A stretch of DNA of 64,000 nt from Nitrospirillum sp034427435 (GTDB lineage: Bacteria > Pseudomonadota > Alphaproteobacteria > Azospirillales > Azospirillaceae): the NCBI RefSeq assembly GCF_034427435.1, contig NZ_JAXQNP010000001.1, forward strand, positions 248,001-312,000, given 5' to 3'. The notes beneath the pieces were generated by a model. That model was not told the origin of the DNA. It worked only from the letters and a program-made list of their open reading frames with translations, and did no database searches. Positions 15,949-24,729 of the stretch are shown here, in pieces (the first letter of the stretch is position 1; every line of letters begins with the position of its first letter). Position numbers and translations under genes: made by a program.

Positions 15949-18602
15949 ATGTCCCGCGCCCTTCACCGCCCGCAGTCCCTGGCATTGGTCCTGGCATTGG
16001 CCCTGGCGGCGCCCGGCCTGGCGTCAGCGGCGGTGGTGACGCGCGACCTGGACCAGGGCTGGACCTTCCGTCTGGCGCCCCAGGATCCGGCGGCCAAGGC
16101 GCATGGGGGAAAACGCAGTGGCGGGCCGCCACCGTGCCAGGCGCGGTGCAGACCGACCTGCTGGCCCTGGGCCGTATCGGCGACCCGTTTTATCGCGACG
16201 CCGAGGCCGGCCTGCAATGGATCGGCTTGGCCGACTGGGACTATCGCACCACCCTGTCGGTGGATGAGGCGACGCTGCGCCACGACCACGTGGATCTGGT
16301 GTTCGAAGGGCTGGACACCTTCGCCGACGTCAGCCTGAACGGCAAACCGCTGTTGTCGGCCGACAACATGTTCCGCCGCTGGCGCATCCCGGTGAAGCAA
16401 GCCCTGCAACCCGGCGCCAACACCCTGTCGGTGGCGCTGCATTCCCCCATCGCCAAGCTGCAACCCTGGCTGCTGAAGCAGCCCTACGCCCTGCCGGGTG
16501 AGTTCGACAGCGCCTTTGGCGATGAACCTGCGGGCAAGCAGACGTCGAATTACGTCCGCAAGGCCAATTACCAGTACGGCTGGGACTGGGGCCCGCGCTA
16601 CGTCACCCTGGGCATCTGGCGGCCGGTGCGGCTGGAGGCCTGGAACGGCCCCCGCCTGGCGGACTTCCACATCGCCCAGCAGCGGGTGGACTCCAGCGCC
16701 GCCACGGTGCGGGCGGAGTTCGAGATCACCGCCGATCACGCCGGCAGCGTACGCATCACCGTGACGCCCACGGCACCCGATGGCACGGCCCTTGCCGCCG
16801 TCACGCAGGACGTGACGCTGGACGCCGGGACCAACCAGGTCAGCCTGCCGCTGCGCATCGACCACCCGCACCTGTGGTATCCCGTGGGCTACGGCGCGCC
16901 CGACCTCTACACTTTCAAGGCGACCATCAGCGATGGCGCGGAGGTGGTGGCGACCACGGCGCGCCGCACCGGCCTGCGCCAGGTGGAACTGCGCCGCACG
17001 CCGGACCAGTGGGGCAAGAGCTTCGAGTTCGTGGTGAACGGCATCCCCGTTTTCGCCAAGGGCGCCAACCTCATCCCCATGGACAGCTTCCCCAGCCGGG
17101 TGCCGACGGAAACCGCCCGTGCCTTGCTGCAATCCGCCCGCGACGCCAACATGAACATGCTGCGCATGTGGGGCGGCGGCCACTACCAGGACGACGCCTT
17201 CTACGACCTGGCGGACGAGATGGGCATCATGGTGTGGCAGGACTTCATGTTCGGCGGCGCCATCACCCCCTATGACGTGGCCTTCCGCGAAAGCAGCCGG
17301 GCCGAGGCCGTGGACCAGGTGAAGCGCCTGCGTGACCACCCCAGCATCGTCCTGTGGTGCGGCAACAACGAGGTGCAGACCGGCTGGGAATCCTGGCCCG
17401 ACCGCCAGACCTTCAAGGACAGCATCGCGCCGGCGGAGCGGGAACGCATCGTCACCGGCATGACCGTGCTGTTCGGCGACGTGCTGCGCGGCGTGGTCAC
17501 CAAATATGCTGGCGGCGTGCCCTATTGGGCCAGCACCCCCAGCACCGACTTCGACGGCCCCGCCGATGTCATGGACGACGGTGACAAGCATTACTGGAAG
17601 GTTTGGTCCGGTTCCGCCCCGCTGGAGGATTACCTGGACACCACGCCGCGCTTCCAGTCCGAGTACGGCCTGCAATCCTTCCCCGTGATGCAGACCGTCC
17701 GGGCCTTCGCCAATGCCGAGGATCTGGCCAGCCCGAACTCGCCGGTCATGCGGGCGCACCAGAAGTTCGCCAATGGCAACGGCAATGACCGCCTGCTGTT
17801 CTACATCCGCAAATATTATGGCGAGCCCAAGGACTTCGCCGCCTTCGTCTACCTCAGCCAGGTGATGCAGGCGGAGGGTATCCAGATGGCGGCGGAGCAC
17901 CTGCGCGCCTCCCGCCCGCACAGCATGGGCTCCCTTTACTGGCAGTTGAACGACGTCTGGCCGGGCGCCTCCTGGTCCAGCATCGATTATTTCGGCCGTT
18001 GGAAGGCGCTGCAGTTCCATGCCCGCCGCTTCTACGCCCCGCTGCTGGCAGCGGCCCAGCGTCACAACGGCAAGACCGAGATCCACCTGGTGTCGGATCT
18101 GACCGCGCCGCTGGCGGCGCAGTGGCGCCTGCGGGTCATGGACCTGGACGGCACCGTGCGGCAGGAGCGGACCACGCCGGTCACCCTGGCGCCGCTGTCC
18201 AGCACGGACGCCGGCACCTTCGAGGATGCCGCGCTGCTGAAGGGGGCCGATCCCGCCCGTACCGTCGCGGTGGTGGAACTGCTGCAGGGTAGCCAGCCGG
18301 TGTCGCGCGAGATCGTCTATTTCGCCGACGCCATCGACCTGGCCCTGACGGATCCGGGGCTGACCGCCGACCTGCAGCCCGCCGCCGACGGCTATACCCT
18401 GACGATCAAGGCGCAGCGCCTGGCCCGTGGCGTCTGGGTGGAATTCGGCGACCGGGACGCCAGCCTGTCGGACAACGCCTTCGACCTGTTGCCGGGGCAG
18501 ACGGTGACGCTGGCCGTGCGCAGCACCGCCGACATCGCGGCCCTGCGCCAGGCGCTGTCCGTGCGCTCGCTGGCCGGCGCCACCAAGGGCCCCCGGTCGT
18601 GA
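15949..18602 (+). CDS. beta-mannosidase, GH2 (one-base frameshift near codon 53)
   Basis: The coding sequence starts at ATG 15949 (AGAGGAA upstream) with a signal peptide (about 1-24, GLASA) and DLDQGWTFRLAPQD, but the rest of the enzyme, beginning TQWRAATVPGAVQTDLL, lies in the -1 frame. The switch is at GGGGGAAAA (16105-16113). One extra G or A there restores a continuous protein of about 884 residues. Downstream are the normal GH2 mannosidase parts: jelly-roll domain (WIGLADWDYRT), immunoglobulin-like domain, and a barrel with WCGNNEVQ (acid/base Glu) and SEYGLQS (nucleophile Glu). It cleaves the core Man-beta-1,4-GlcNAc bond. The break may be a sequencing error, a real mutation, or less likely programmed slippage at G GGA AAA. 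Its stop overlaps the next start. Confidence 0.85.
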
Positions 18603-21235
18603 GGGCGCGGTTCGCGCGCGGCCGCGCGGCCGCGTGGGGGCTGTTGCTGGCCTTGGCCCTGCCCACCGGCGCCTGGTCCCAAACCGGGCCCGGCCCATCC
18701 GATGCCGACGCCCTGGTCAACCACATGACCCTGGCGGAGAAGATCGGCCAGATCCAAAGTGCCGCCCCCGCCATACCGCGCCTGGGCGTGCCCGCCTATG
18801 AATGGTGGAACGAGGGGCTGCATGGCGTCGCCCGCGCCGGCTACGCCACCGTCTTCCCCCAGGCCATCGGCCTGGCCGCCACCTGGGATACCGACCTGCT
18901 GCGCCGGGTGGGCGACACCGTCTCCACCGAGGCGCGGGCCAAGTACAACGCCGCCGGCGCCAAGGCGGACCACGACCGGTACCAGGGCCTGACCATCTGG
19001 TCGCCCAACATCAACATCTTCCGCGATCCGCGCTGGGGCCGGGGGCAGGAGACGTACGGCGAAGACCCCTACCTGACGGGGCGCCTGGGCGTCGCCTTCA
19101 TCCAGGGCATCCAGGGCCCGGATCCGGCCCATCCCAAGGCCATCGCCACCGCCAAGCATTTCGTCGTACACAGCGGGCCGGAAGCGGGCCGGCATTCCTT
19201 CGACATCGACGTGGCGCCCCATGATTTGGAGGCGACCTACCTGCCGGCCTTCCGCGCCGCGGTGACGGAAGGGCAGGTGGGCTCCGTCATGTGCGCCTAC
19301 AACGCCCTGCATGGCACCCCCGTCTGCGCGGATCCGGAATTGCTGAACGGCCGGCTGCGCCGGGACTGGGGCTTCAAGGGCTATGTCGTGTCGGACTGCG
19401 ACGCCGTGGACGACATGACGCGCTTCCACCATTACCGCGCCGACAATGCCGCGTCGGCGGCCGCCGCCGTGCTGGCGGGTACCGATCTCAACTGCGGCGG
19501 CGGCGGGCGTTACGCCTATGCCGACCTGGGCGCCGCCGTCAGCCAGGGCCTGGTGACGGAAGGGACGGTGGACCAGGCGGCCCGCCGCGTCATCGCCGCC
19601 CGCGCCCGGCTGGGCGCCTTCGCCGCCACCGATCCTTACGCCGACATCGGGGCGGAGCGCATCGACGACGTCAACGCCCGCGCCCTGGCGCTGGAGGCGG
19701 CGCGCAAATCCATTGTGCTGCTGAAGAACCGCAACAACGCCCTGCCATTGGCCCCCGGGACCAACCTGGCCGTGGTGGGCCCCAACGCCGACGCGTTGGG
19801 CGTGCTGGAGGCCAACTACCACGGCACCGCGGTGCAGGCCTACACGCCCCTGGCGGCGCTGCGCATGGCGCCCGGCCTCGGCACCATCCGCTACGCCCAG
19901 GGTTCCGCCCTGGCGGAAGGCGTGCCCGTGCTGGTGCCGGAAACGGCGCTGCGCACCGGGGCGGGCAGCGGGGCGGAAGCCGGCCTGACCGGTGACTACT
20001 TCGACAGCCTGGACTTCAGCGGCGAACCGCAGGTGACCCGCACCGACCGCACCATCGACTTTGACTGGGACAAGGTGCCGCCGGTGCCGGGGATGGACGC
20101 GCGGCGCTACGCCGTGCGCTGGACCGGTCTTTTGGTGCCGCCGGGCCCCGGCGACTACACCCTGGCTGTGCGCGTTGATCGCTGCTTCGATTGCCGGGGG
20201 CATGATCCCATCCGCCTGTACCTGGACGGCCGGCTGGTGCTGGACGACCCCGGCACCGGCAAGGACAGCGATCTGATGGTGCCCCTGCACGTCGAGGGCA
20301 CCAGCCCCCATCGCCTGCGCCTGGAACTGGTGCATAGCGGCCAGGACCAGGGCGTGCGCCTGATGTGGCTGGCCCCGGCGGAGGTGCAGCGGGCGGAAGC
20401 CGTGGCCGCGACCAAGGGCGCCGGCGCCATCATCGCCTTCGTCGGCCTGTCGCCGGACGTGGAGGGCGAGGAACTGGGCATCGCCGTGCCAGGCTTCGAC
20501 GGCGGCGACCGCACCGATATCGGCCTGCCCCTGCCGCAGCGCCAGTTGCTGGAGGCCTTGGCCGCGACGGGCAAGCCCGTGGTCGTGGTGCTGATGTCGG
20601 GCAGCGCCGTGGCGCTGACCTGGGCGCAGGAGCACGCCGACGCCATCCTGGCCGCCTGGTATCCGGGGGAGCGGGGTGGCCGCGCCATCGCCGAGACGCT
20701 GACGGGCAGCAACAACCCCTCCGGCCGCCTGCCGGTGACCTTCTACCGCTCCGTCCGCGACCTGCCGGCGTTCGTGGATTACGCCATGACAGGCCGCACC
20801 TATCGCTATTTCGAGGGGACGCCGCTGTATCCCTTCGGCTTTGGCCTCAGCTATACCCGCTTCGCCTACGACGATCTGGCCCTGTCCACGGCCGAGCTGA
20901 CCGCCGGGCAGCCCTTGGCGGCCAGTGCGACGGTCAGGAACGTGGGCGATCATCCAGGCGACGAGGTGGTGCAGCTCTACATCACCCCACCGGCCGGGGC
21001 CCTGGCGCCGCGCCGCATGCTGGCCGGCTTCCAGCGCATCCATCTGGAACCGGGGGAAAGCAAGCGGGTGACGTTCGCGGTGCAGCCGCGCGACCTGAGC
21101 GGCGTGGACGCCGCCGGCAACCGCGCGGTGGAGGCGGGCCGCTATCAGGTCTTCGTCGGTGGCGGCCAGCCCGACTTCACCACCGGGCTGGAGAAATCGG
21201 TCGACATCCAGGGCCGCCAAGCCCTGCCCCAATAA
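18599..21235 (+). CDS. GH3 glycosidase with inserted PA14 domain (beta-xylosidase/beta-glucosidase)
   Basis: 878 residues starting at a GTG that overlaps the beta-mannosidase stop (GTGA). A signal peptide is followed by the GH3 N-domain (LGVPAYEWWNEGLHGVA, DPRWGRGQETYGEDPYL, KHFVVHSGPE) with nucleophile candidate D266 in VVSDCDAV. The C-domain starts near 360 and is split by a PA14 beta-barrel (about 460-600, GDYFDSLDFSG to IRLYLDGRLVLDD). A fibronectin-III-like domain ends the protein. The EWWNEGLHG pattern is common in GH3 beta-xylosidases. In the related X. campestris cluster the GH3 enzyme NixI removes the beta-1,2-xylose of plant N-glycans, so the same role is a reasonable inference here. 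Beta-glucosidase is the main alternative. Confidence 0.9.
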   Translation: MRARFARGRAAAWGLLLALALPTGAWSQTGPGPSDADALVNHMTLAEKIGQIQSAAPAIPRLGVPAYEWWNEGLHGVARAGYATVFPQAIGLAATWDTDLLRRVGDTVSTEARAKYNAAGAKADHDRYQGLTIWSPNINIFRDPRWGRGQETYGEDPYLTGRLGVAFIQGIQGPDPAHPKAIATAKHFVVHSGPEAGRHSFDIDVAPHDLEATYLPAFRAAVTEGQVGSVMCAYNALHGTPVCADPELLNGRLRRDWGFKGYVVSDCDAVDDMTRFHHYRADNAASAAAAVLAGTDLNCGGGGRYAYADLGAAVSQGLVTEGTVDQAARRVIAARARLGAFAATDPYADIGAERIDDVNARALALEAARKSIVLLKNRNNALPLAPGTNLAVVGPNADALGVLEANYHGTAVQAYTPLAALRMAPGLGTIRYAQGSALAEGVPVLVPETALRTGAGSGAEAGLTGDYFDSLDFSGEPQVTRTDRTIDFDWDKVPPVPGMDARRYAVRWTGLLVPPGPGDYTLAVRVDRCFDCRGHDPIRLYLDGRLVLDDPGTGKDSDLMVPLHVEGTSPHRLRLELVHSGQDQGVRLMWLAPAEVQRAEAVAATKGAGAIIAFVGLSPDVEGEELGIAVPGFDGGDRTDIGLPLPQRQLLEALAATGKPVVVVLMSGSAVALTWAQEHADAILAAWYPGERGGRAIAETLTGSNNPSGRLPVTFYRSVRDLPAFVDYAMTGRTYRYFEGTPLYPFGFGLSYTRFAYDDLALSTAELTAGQPLAASATVRNVGDHPGDEVVQLYITPPAGALAPRRMLAGFQRIHLEPGESKRVTFAVQPRDLSGVDAAGNRAVEAGRYQVFVGGGQPDFTTGLEKSVDIQGRQALPQ

Positions 21236-21274
21236 CGGGGCCAAAATGAACCGGGCGGAAATGAGGGAAGCGCG

Positions 21275-22711
21275 ATGATCAGCCGTCGTGACACGATGTT
21301 GGGCCTGGCCGGCGGGATGCTGGCCGGCGGGCTGGCGGCGAAGCCCGCCTGGGCGGAAAACCGGCCCAGCCGCCGCCCCCCGCCCGCCCAGCGCAAGGTG
21401 TCCAGCCCGGCGGTGGAGCGGGAGCTGGCGCGGGTGAAGGCGGCCATCGGCGACCCGGAACTGGCCTGGCTGTTCGAGAACTGCTTCCCCAACACCCTGG
21501 ACACGACGGTGGAACTGGGGCGGCTGGACGGCAAGGCCGACAGCTTCGTCATCACCGGCGACATCGAATGCCTGTGGCTGCGCGACAGCTCCGCCCAGGT
21601 GTGGCCCTACCTGCCGCTGGCCAAGAACGACGCCGTGTTGCGCCAGGTGTTCCAGGGCCTGATCCATCGCCAGGCACGCTGCATCCTGATCGACCCCTAC
21701 GCCAACGCCTTCCTGCCGGATCCCAAGGGCACCACCCCCAACAAATGGGCGGTGGACGACATGACGGAGATGAAGCCCGGCGTGGCGGAGCGGAAGTGGG
21801 AGATCGACAGCCTGTGCTATCCCATCCGCTTGGCCCACGGCTATTGGCGGGCCACCGGGGATGTGGCGCCGTTCGATGAGGAATGGCGGGCGGCGATGCG
21901 CCTGGTGGTGGCCACCTTCCGCCAGCAGCAGCGCAAGAACGGCCCCGGCCCCTATCGCTTCCAGCGCAAGGCGGAGACGCCGACCGAAACCTTGGCGCTG
22001 GACGGCTACGGCTTCCCCACGCGCAAGGTGGGCATGATCCACGCCATGTTCCGTCCCTCGGACGACGCCTGCCTCTACGCCTTCAACATCCCTGGCAACC
22101 TGTTCGCGGTCACCGCCCTCCGGCTTCTGGCGCCCCTGTGGCGGGCCGTGGGCGGGGAGGAGGCCTTGGCCCAGGACGCGCTGGCCCTGGCGGCGGAGGT
22201 GGCGACGGCGGTGCGGGCCCATGGCCGCATGACCGACGCGGCCGGCCAGGAAATCTGGGCCTACGAGGTCGACGGCTTCGGCAACCGCCTGTTCATGGAC
22301 GATGCCAACGTGCCCAGCCTGCTGGGCCTGCCCTATCTCGGCTGCTGCGCTGCCGACGATCCCCTGTACCGCCGCACCCGGGCGCGGGTGTGGAGCGGCG
22401 ACAACCCCTATTTCTTCCAGGGCACCGCCGGGGAAGGCGTGGGCGGCCCGCATGAGGGCCTGCGCATGATCTGGCCCATGGCCATCATCGTGCGCGCCCT
22501 GACCAGCGACGACGACGCCGAAATCCGCCAGTGCCTGGGCTGGCTGAAGACGACGCACGCCGGCACCGGCTTCATGCACGAGGCGTTCGACCAGGACGAC
22601 CCCAGCCACTTCACCCGGTCCTGGTTCGCCTGGGCCAACACGCTGTTCGGCGAACTGATGATCGATCTGCTGGCCCGCAAGCCGGCGTTGCTCCGCGCGC
22701 CTGTGCGCTGA
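21275..22711 (+). CDS. exo-alpha-1,6-mannosidase, GH125
   Basis: 478 residues, the normal length for GH125 (formerly DUF1237). The N-terminus has a Tat-type signal (RRDTMLGLAGG, cleaved after about residue 26). Family landmarks are FVITGDIECLWLRDSSAQVWPY, IDPYANAF, EIDSLCYPIRLAHGYW, MDDANVPSLLGLPYLG and GTGFMHEAFD. GH125 enzymes are metal-independent inverting mannosidases that remove alpha-1,6-linked mannose. In X. campestris the GH125 NixJ acts on the plant N-glycan core after the GH92 and GH3 enzymes. The ATG follows GAGGGAA at good spacing. Export folded through Tat is predicted, as for the next two glycosidases. Confidence 0.93.
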   Translation: MISRRDTMLGLAGGMLAGGLAAKPAWAENRPSRRPPPAQRKVSSPAVERELARVKAAIGDPELAWLFENCFPNTLDTTVELGRLDGKADSFVITGDIECLWLRDSSAQVWPYLPLAKNDAVLRQVFQGLIHRQARCILIDPYANAFLPDPKGTTPNKWAVDDMTEMKPGVAERKWEIDSLCYPIRLAHGYWRATGDVAPFDEEWRAAMRLVVATFRQQQRKNGPGPYRFQRKAETPTETLALDGYGFPTRKVGMIHAMFRPSDDACLYAFNIPGNLFAVTALRLLAPLWRAVGGEEALAQDALALAAEVATAVRAHGRMTDAAGQEIWAYEVDGFGNRLFMDDANVPSLLGLPYLGCCAADDPLYRRTRARVWSGDNPYFFQGTAGEGVGGPHEGLRMIWPMAIIVRALTSDDDAEIRQCLGWLKTTHAGTGFMHEAFDQDDPSHFTRSWFAWANTLFGELMIDLLARKPALLRAPVR

Positions 22712-22790
22712 GCGGGCGGGACACATGCCGAAGCCTGACCCGGCCCCGCCCCAGGATCTCACGAACCGGCCCTCCATAAACGGGACTGCC

Positions 22791-24635
22791 ATGATCCCCC
22801 GCAGAACCTTTCTGGCCGGCGCCGCCGGTCTCACCGCCGGCGCCATGGCGCCCTTCACCGCCGCGCGGGCGGGTACCAGCCGTTTCACCACCGATGGCGA
22901 TCACTTCCTGCTGGACGGCCAGCCCCTGCAAATCCTGGCCGGCGAGCTGCACTACCCCCGCATCGCCCGCGCGGACTGGCGCGACCGCCTGCGCAAGCTG
23001 AAGAGCCTGGGGCTGAACACGCTCAGCGCCTATGTCTTCTGGAACGCCCATGAGAAGGCGCCGGGACGGTACGACTTCACCGGCAACCTGGATCTGTCCG
23101 CCTGGCTGGCCCTGGCGCAGGAGGAGGGGCTGCACGTCCTGCTGCGCGTCGGGCCCTACGCCTGCGCGGAATGGGACGGCGGCGCGCTGCCGGCCTGGGT
23201 TTTCGCGGACGAAAGCGTCAAGGCGCGATCGCTGGACCCCACCTACATGCAGCTTTCCGGCCGCTGGCTGAAGCGGCTGGGGCAAGAGGTCGCCCACCTG
23301 GAGATCGACAAGGGCGGACCGGTCCTGATGACCCAGGTGGAGAATGAATACGGCTCCTTCGGCCAGGACCACCGCTATATGGAGGCGGTGCGCGACCAGA
23401 TCCGGTCGGCGGGCTTCGACGGCGCGCTATACACCGTGGACGGCGCGTCGGTCATAGAGAAGGGCGCCCTACCGTCGCTGATCAACGGCATCAATTTCGG
23501 CACCACGGACAAGGCGGAGGAAGAGTTCAAGCGCTACGCCGCGTTCAAGCCGTCCGGTCCACGCATCTGCACGGAACTCTGGGGCGGCTGGTTCGATCAT
23601 TTCGGCGAGGTGCATTCCGCGATGCCGGCGCCGCCCTTGCTCGACAGCCTCAAATGGATGCTGGACCGCCAGATCTCGGTCAGCTTCTACATGGCGCATG
23701 GCGGCACCTCGTTCGGGTTCGATGCCGGCGCCAACTTCGACCGCAAGACCGAAACCTATCAGCCCGACATCTCCAGCTACGACTACGACGCCCTGTTCGA
23801 TGAGGCCGGGCGCCCCACGCCGAAGTTCAGCGCGGTGCTGGAGGTGATGCAGCGCTACCTGCCGGCGGAGCGGTTCGCCCCCCTGCCGGCGCCGCAGAAG
23901 GCCCTGGAAATTCCCCGCTTCCGGCTGACCGAGACGGTGGCGGTCACGCCCCTGTTCGGCAAGCCGGTGGCGGCGCCGGCCCCCCGGACGCTGGAATCGC
24001 TGGGCCAAAGCCATGGCCTCATGCGCTATGGCCACCGCTTCACCAAGGCCGCCAAGGGCACGCTGCGCATTGGCGAGGTTCGCGATTATGCCGTGGTGTC
24101 GGTCAATGGGCGCCGCGTGGGCGTGCTGGACCGGCGCCTGAACGAACGGGAGATCGCCCTGTCCGTCCAGGCGGGGGATAGCCTGGAGATCCTGGTCGAC
24201 ACCATGGGGCACGTCAATTATGGCGAGCGCATCGGCCGGGACCAGAAGGGCCTCATCGGCGGGGTGACCCTGGACGGCCAGCCCTTGCAGGGCTGGACCC
24301 ATGAGGGGCTGCCGCTGGATGACCTGGCCGGCCTAACGTTCCAGGCCGGCATCGCCGATGGCCCCGCGTTCCATCGGGGCACGTTCGAGCTCAAGGACGC
24401 CGGCTACACCTTCCTGGACATGCGCGGCTGGGGCAAAGGCTACGCCTGGGTGAACGGCCACAATCTCGGCCGCCACTGGTCGGTCGGGCCGCAGCGCACC
24501 CTGTTCGTGCCGGAAAGCTTCCTCAGGGTCGGGGTGAACGAGGTCATCGTTTTCGACCTGCATCCGGTCCTGGACACCAGCCTGGCCGGCGGACGGGCGC
24601 AGATTTGGGACCTGCCGGGTCAGGTCAAGGACTAG
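22791..24635 (+). CDS. beta-galactosidase, GH35
   Basis: 614 residues from the ATG at 22791, chosen because a Tat-like signal (RRTFLAGAAGLTAG) begins there. An upstream in-frame start would only add Pro-rich residues. GH35 features are LLDGQPLQILAGELHYPR, NTLSAYVFWNAHE, acid/base E186 in QVENEYGSFG, and nucleophile E262 in TELWGGWFD. The C-terminal part holds the jelly-roll domains (FLDMRGWGKGYAWVNGHNLGR). It would remove terminal beta-galactose, for example the beta-1,3-Gal of plant Lewis-a antennae or beta-1,4-Gal of animal glycans. Last but two in the operon, 79 bp after GH125. Confidence 0.93.
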   Translation: MIPRRTFLAGAAGLTAGAMAPFTAARAGTSRFTTDGDHFLLDGQPLQILAGELHYPRIARADWRDRLRKLKSLGLNTLSAYVFWNAHEKAPGRYDFTGNLDLSAWLALAQEEGLHVLLRVGPYACAEWDGGALPAWVFADESVKARSLDPTYMQLSGRWLKRLGQEVAHLEIDKGGPVLMTQVENEYGSFGQDHRYMEAVRDQIRSAGFDGALYTVDGASVIEKGALPSLINGINFGTTDKAEEEFKRYAAFKPSGPRICTELWGGWFDHFGEVHSAMPAPPLLDSLKWMLDRQISVSFYMAHGGTSFGFDAGANFDRKTETYQPDISSYDYDALFDEAGRPTPKFSAVLEVMQRYLPAERFAPLPAPQKALEIPRFRLTETVAVTPLFGKPVAAPAPRTLESLGQSHGLMRYGHRFTKAAKGTLRIGEVRDYAVVSVNGRRVGVLDRRLNEREIALSVQAGDSLEILVDTMGHVNYGERIGRDQKGLIGGVTLDGQPLQGWTHEGLPLDDLAGLTFQAGIADGPAFHRGTFELKDAGYTFLDMRGWGKGYAWVNGHNLGRHWSVGPQRTLFVPESFLRVGVNEVIVFDLHPVLDTSLAGGRAQIWDLPGQVKD

Positions 24636-24729
24636 GTATCCACATAATCAGCCCGCCGGTTCCCGCGAGGGATGGCGGCACTGTGGGCGCCACGCCAGGA
24701 GGCGAGGACGCGATGGGAAGGAGAAGATC

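Noticed and set aside
18392..22891. A 4.5 kb open frame on the minus strand
   Set aside because: It is antisense to the GH3 and GH125 genes, which have clear catalytic motifs. Its product is low-complexity, rich in Ala, Gly, Arg, His and Gln, as expected from GC-rich antisense codons. The same applies to long antisense frames at 15963-18698 and 24625-27513.
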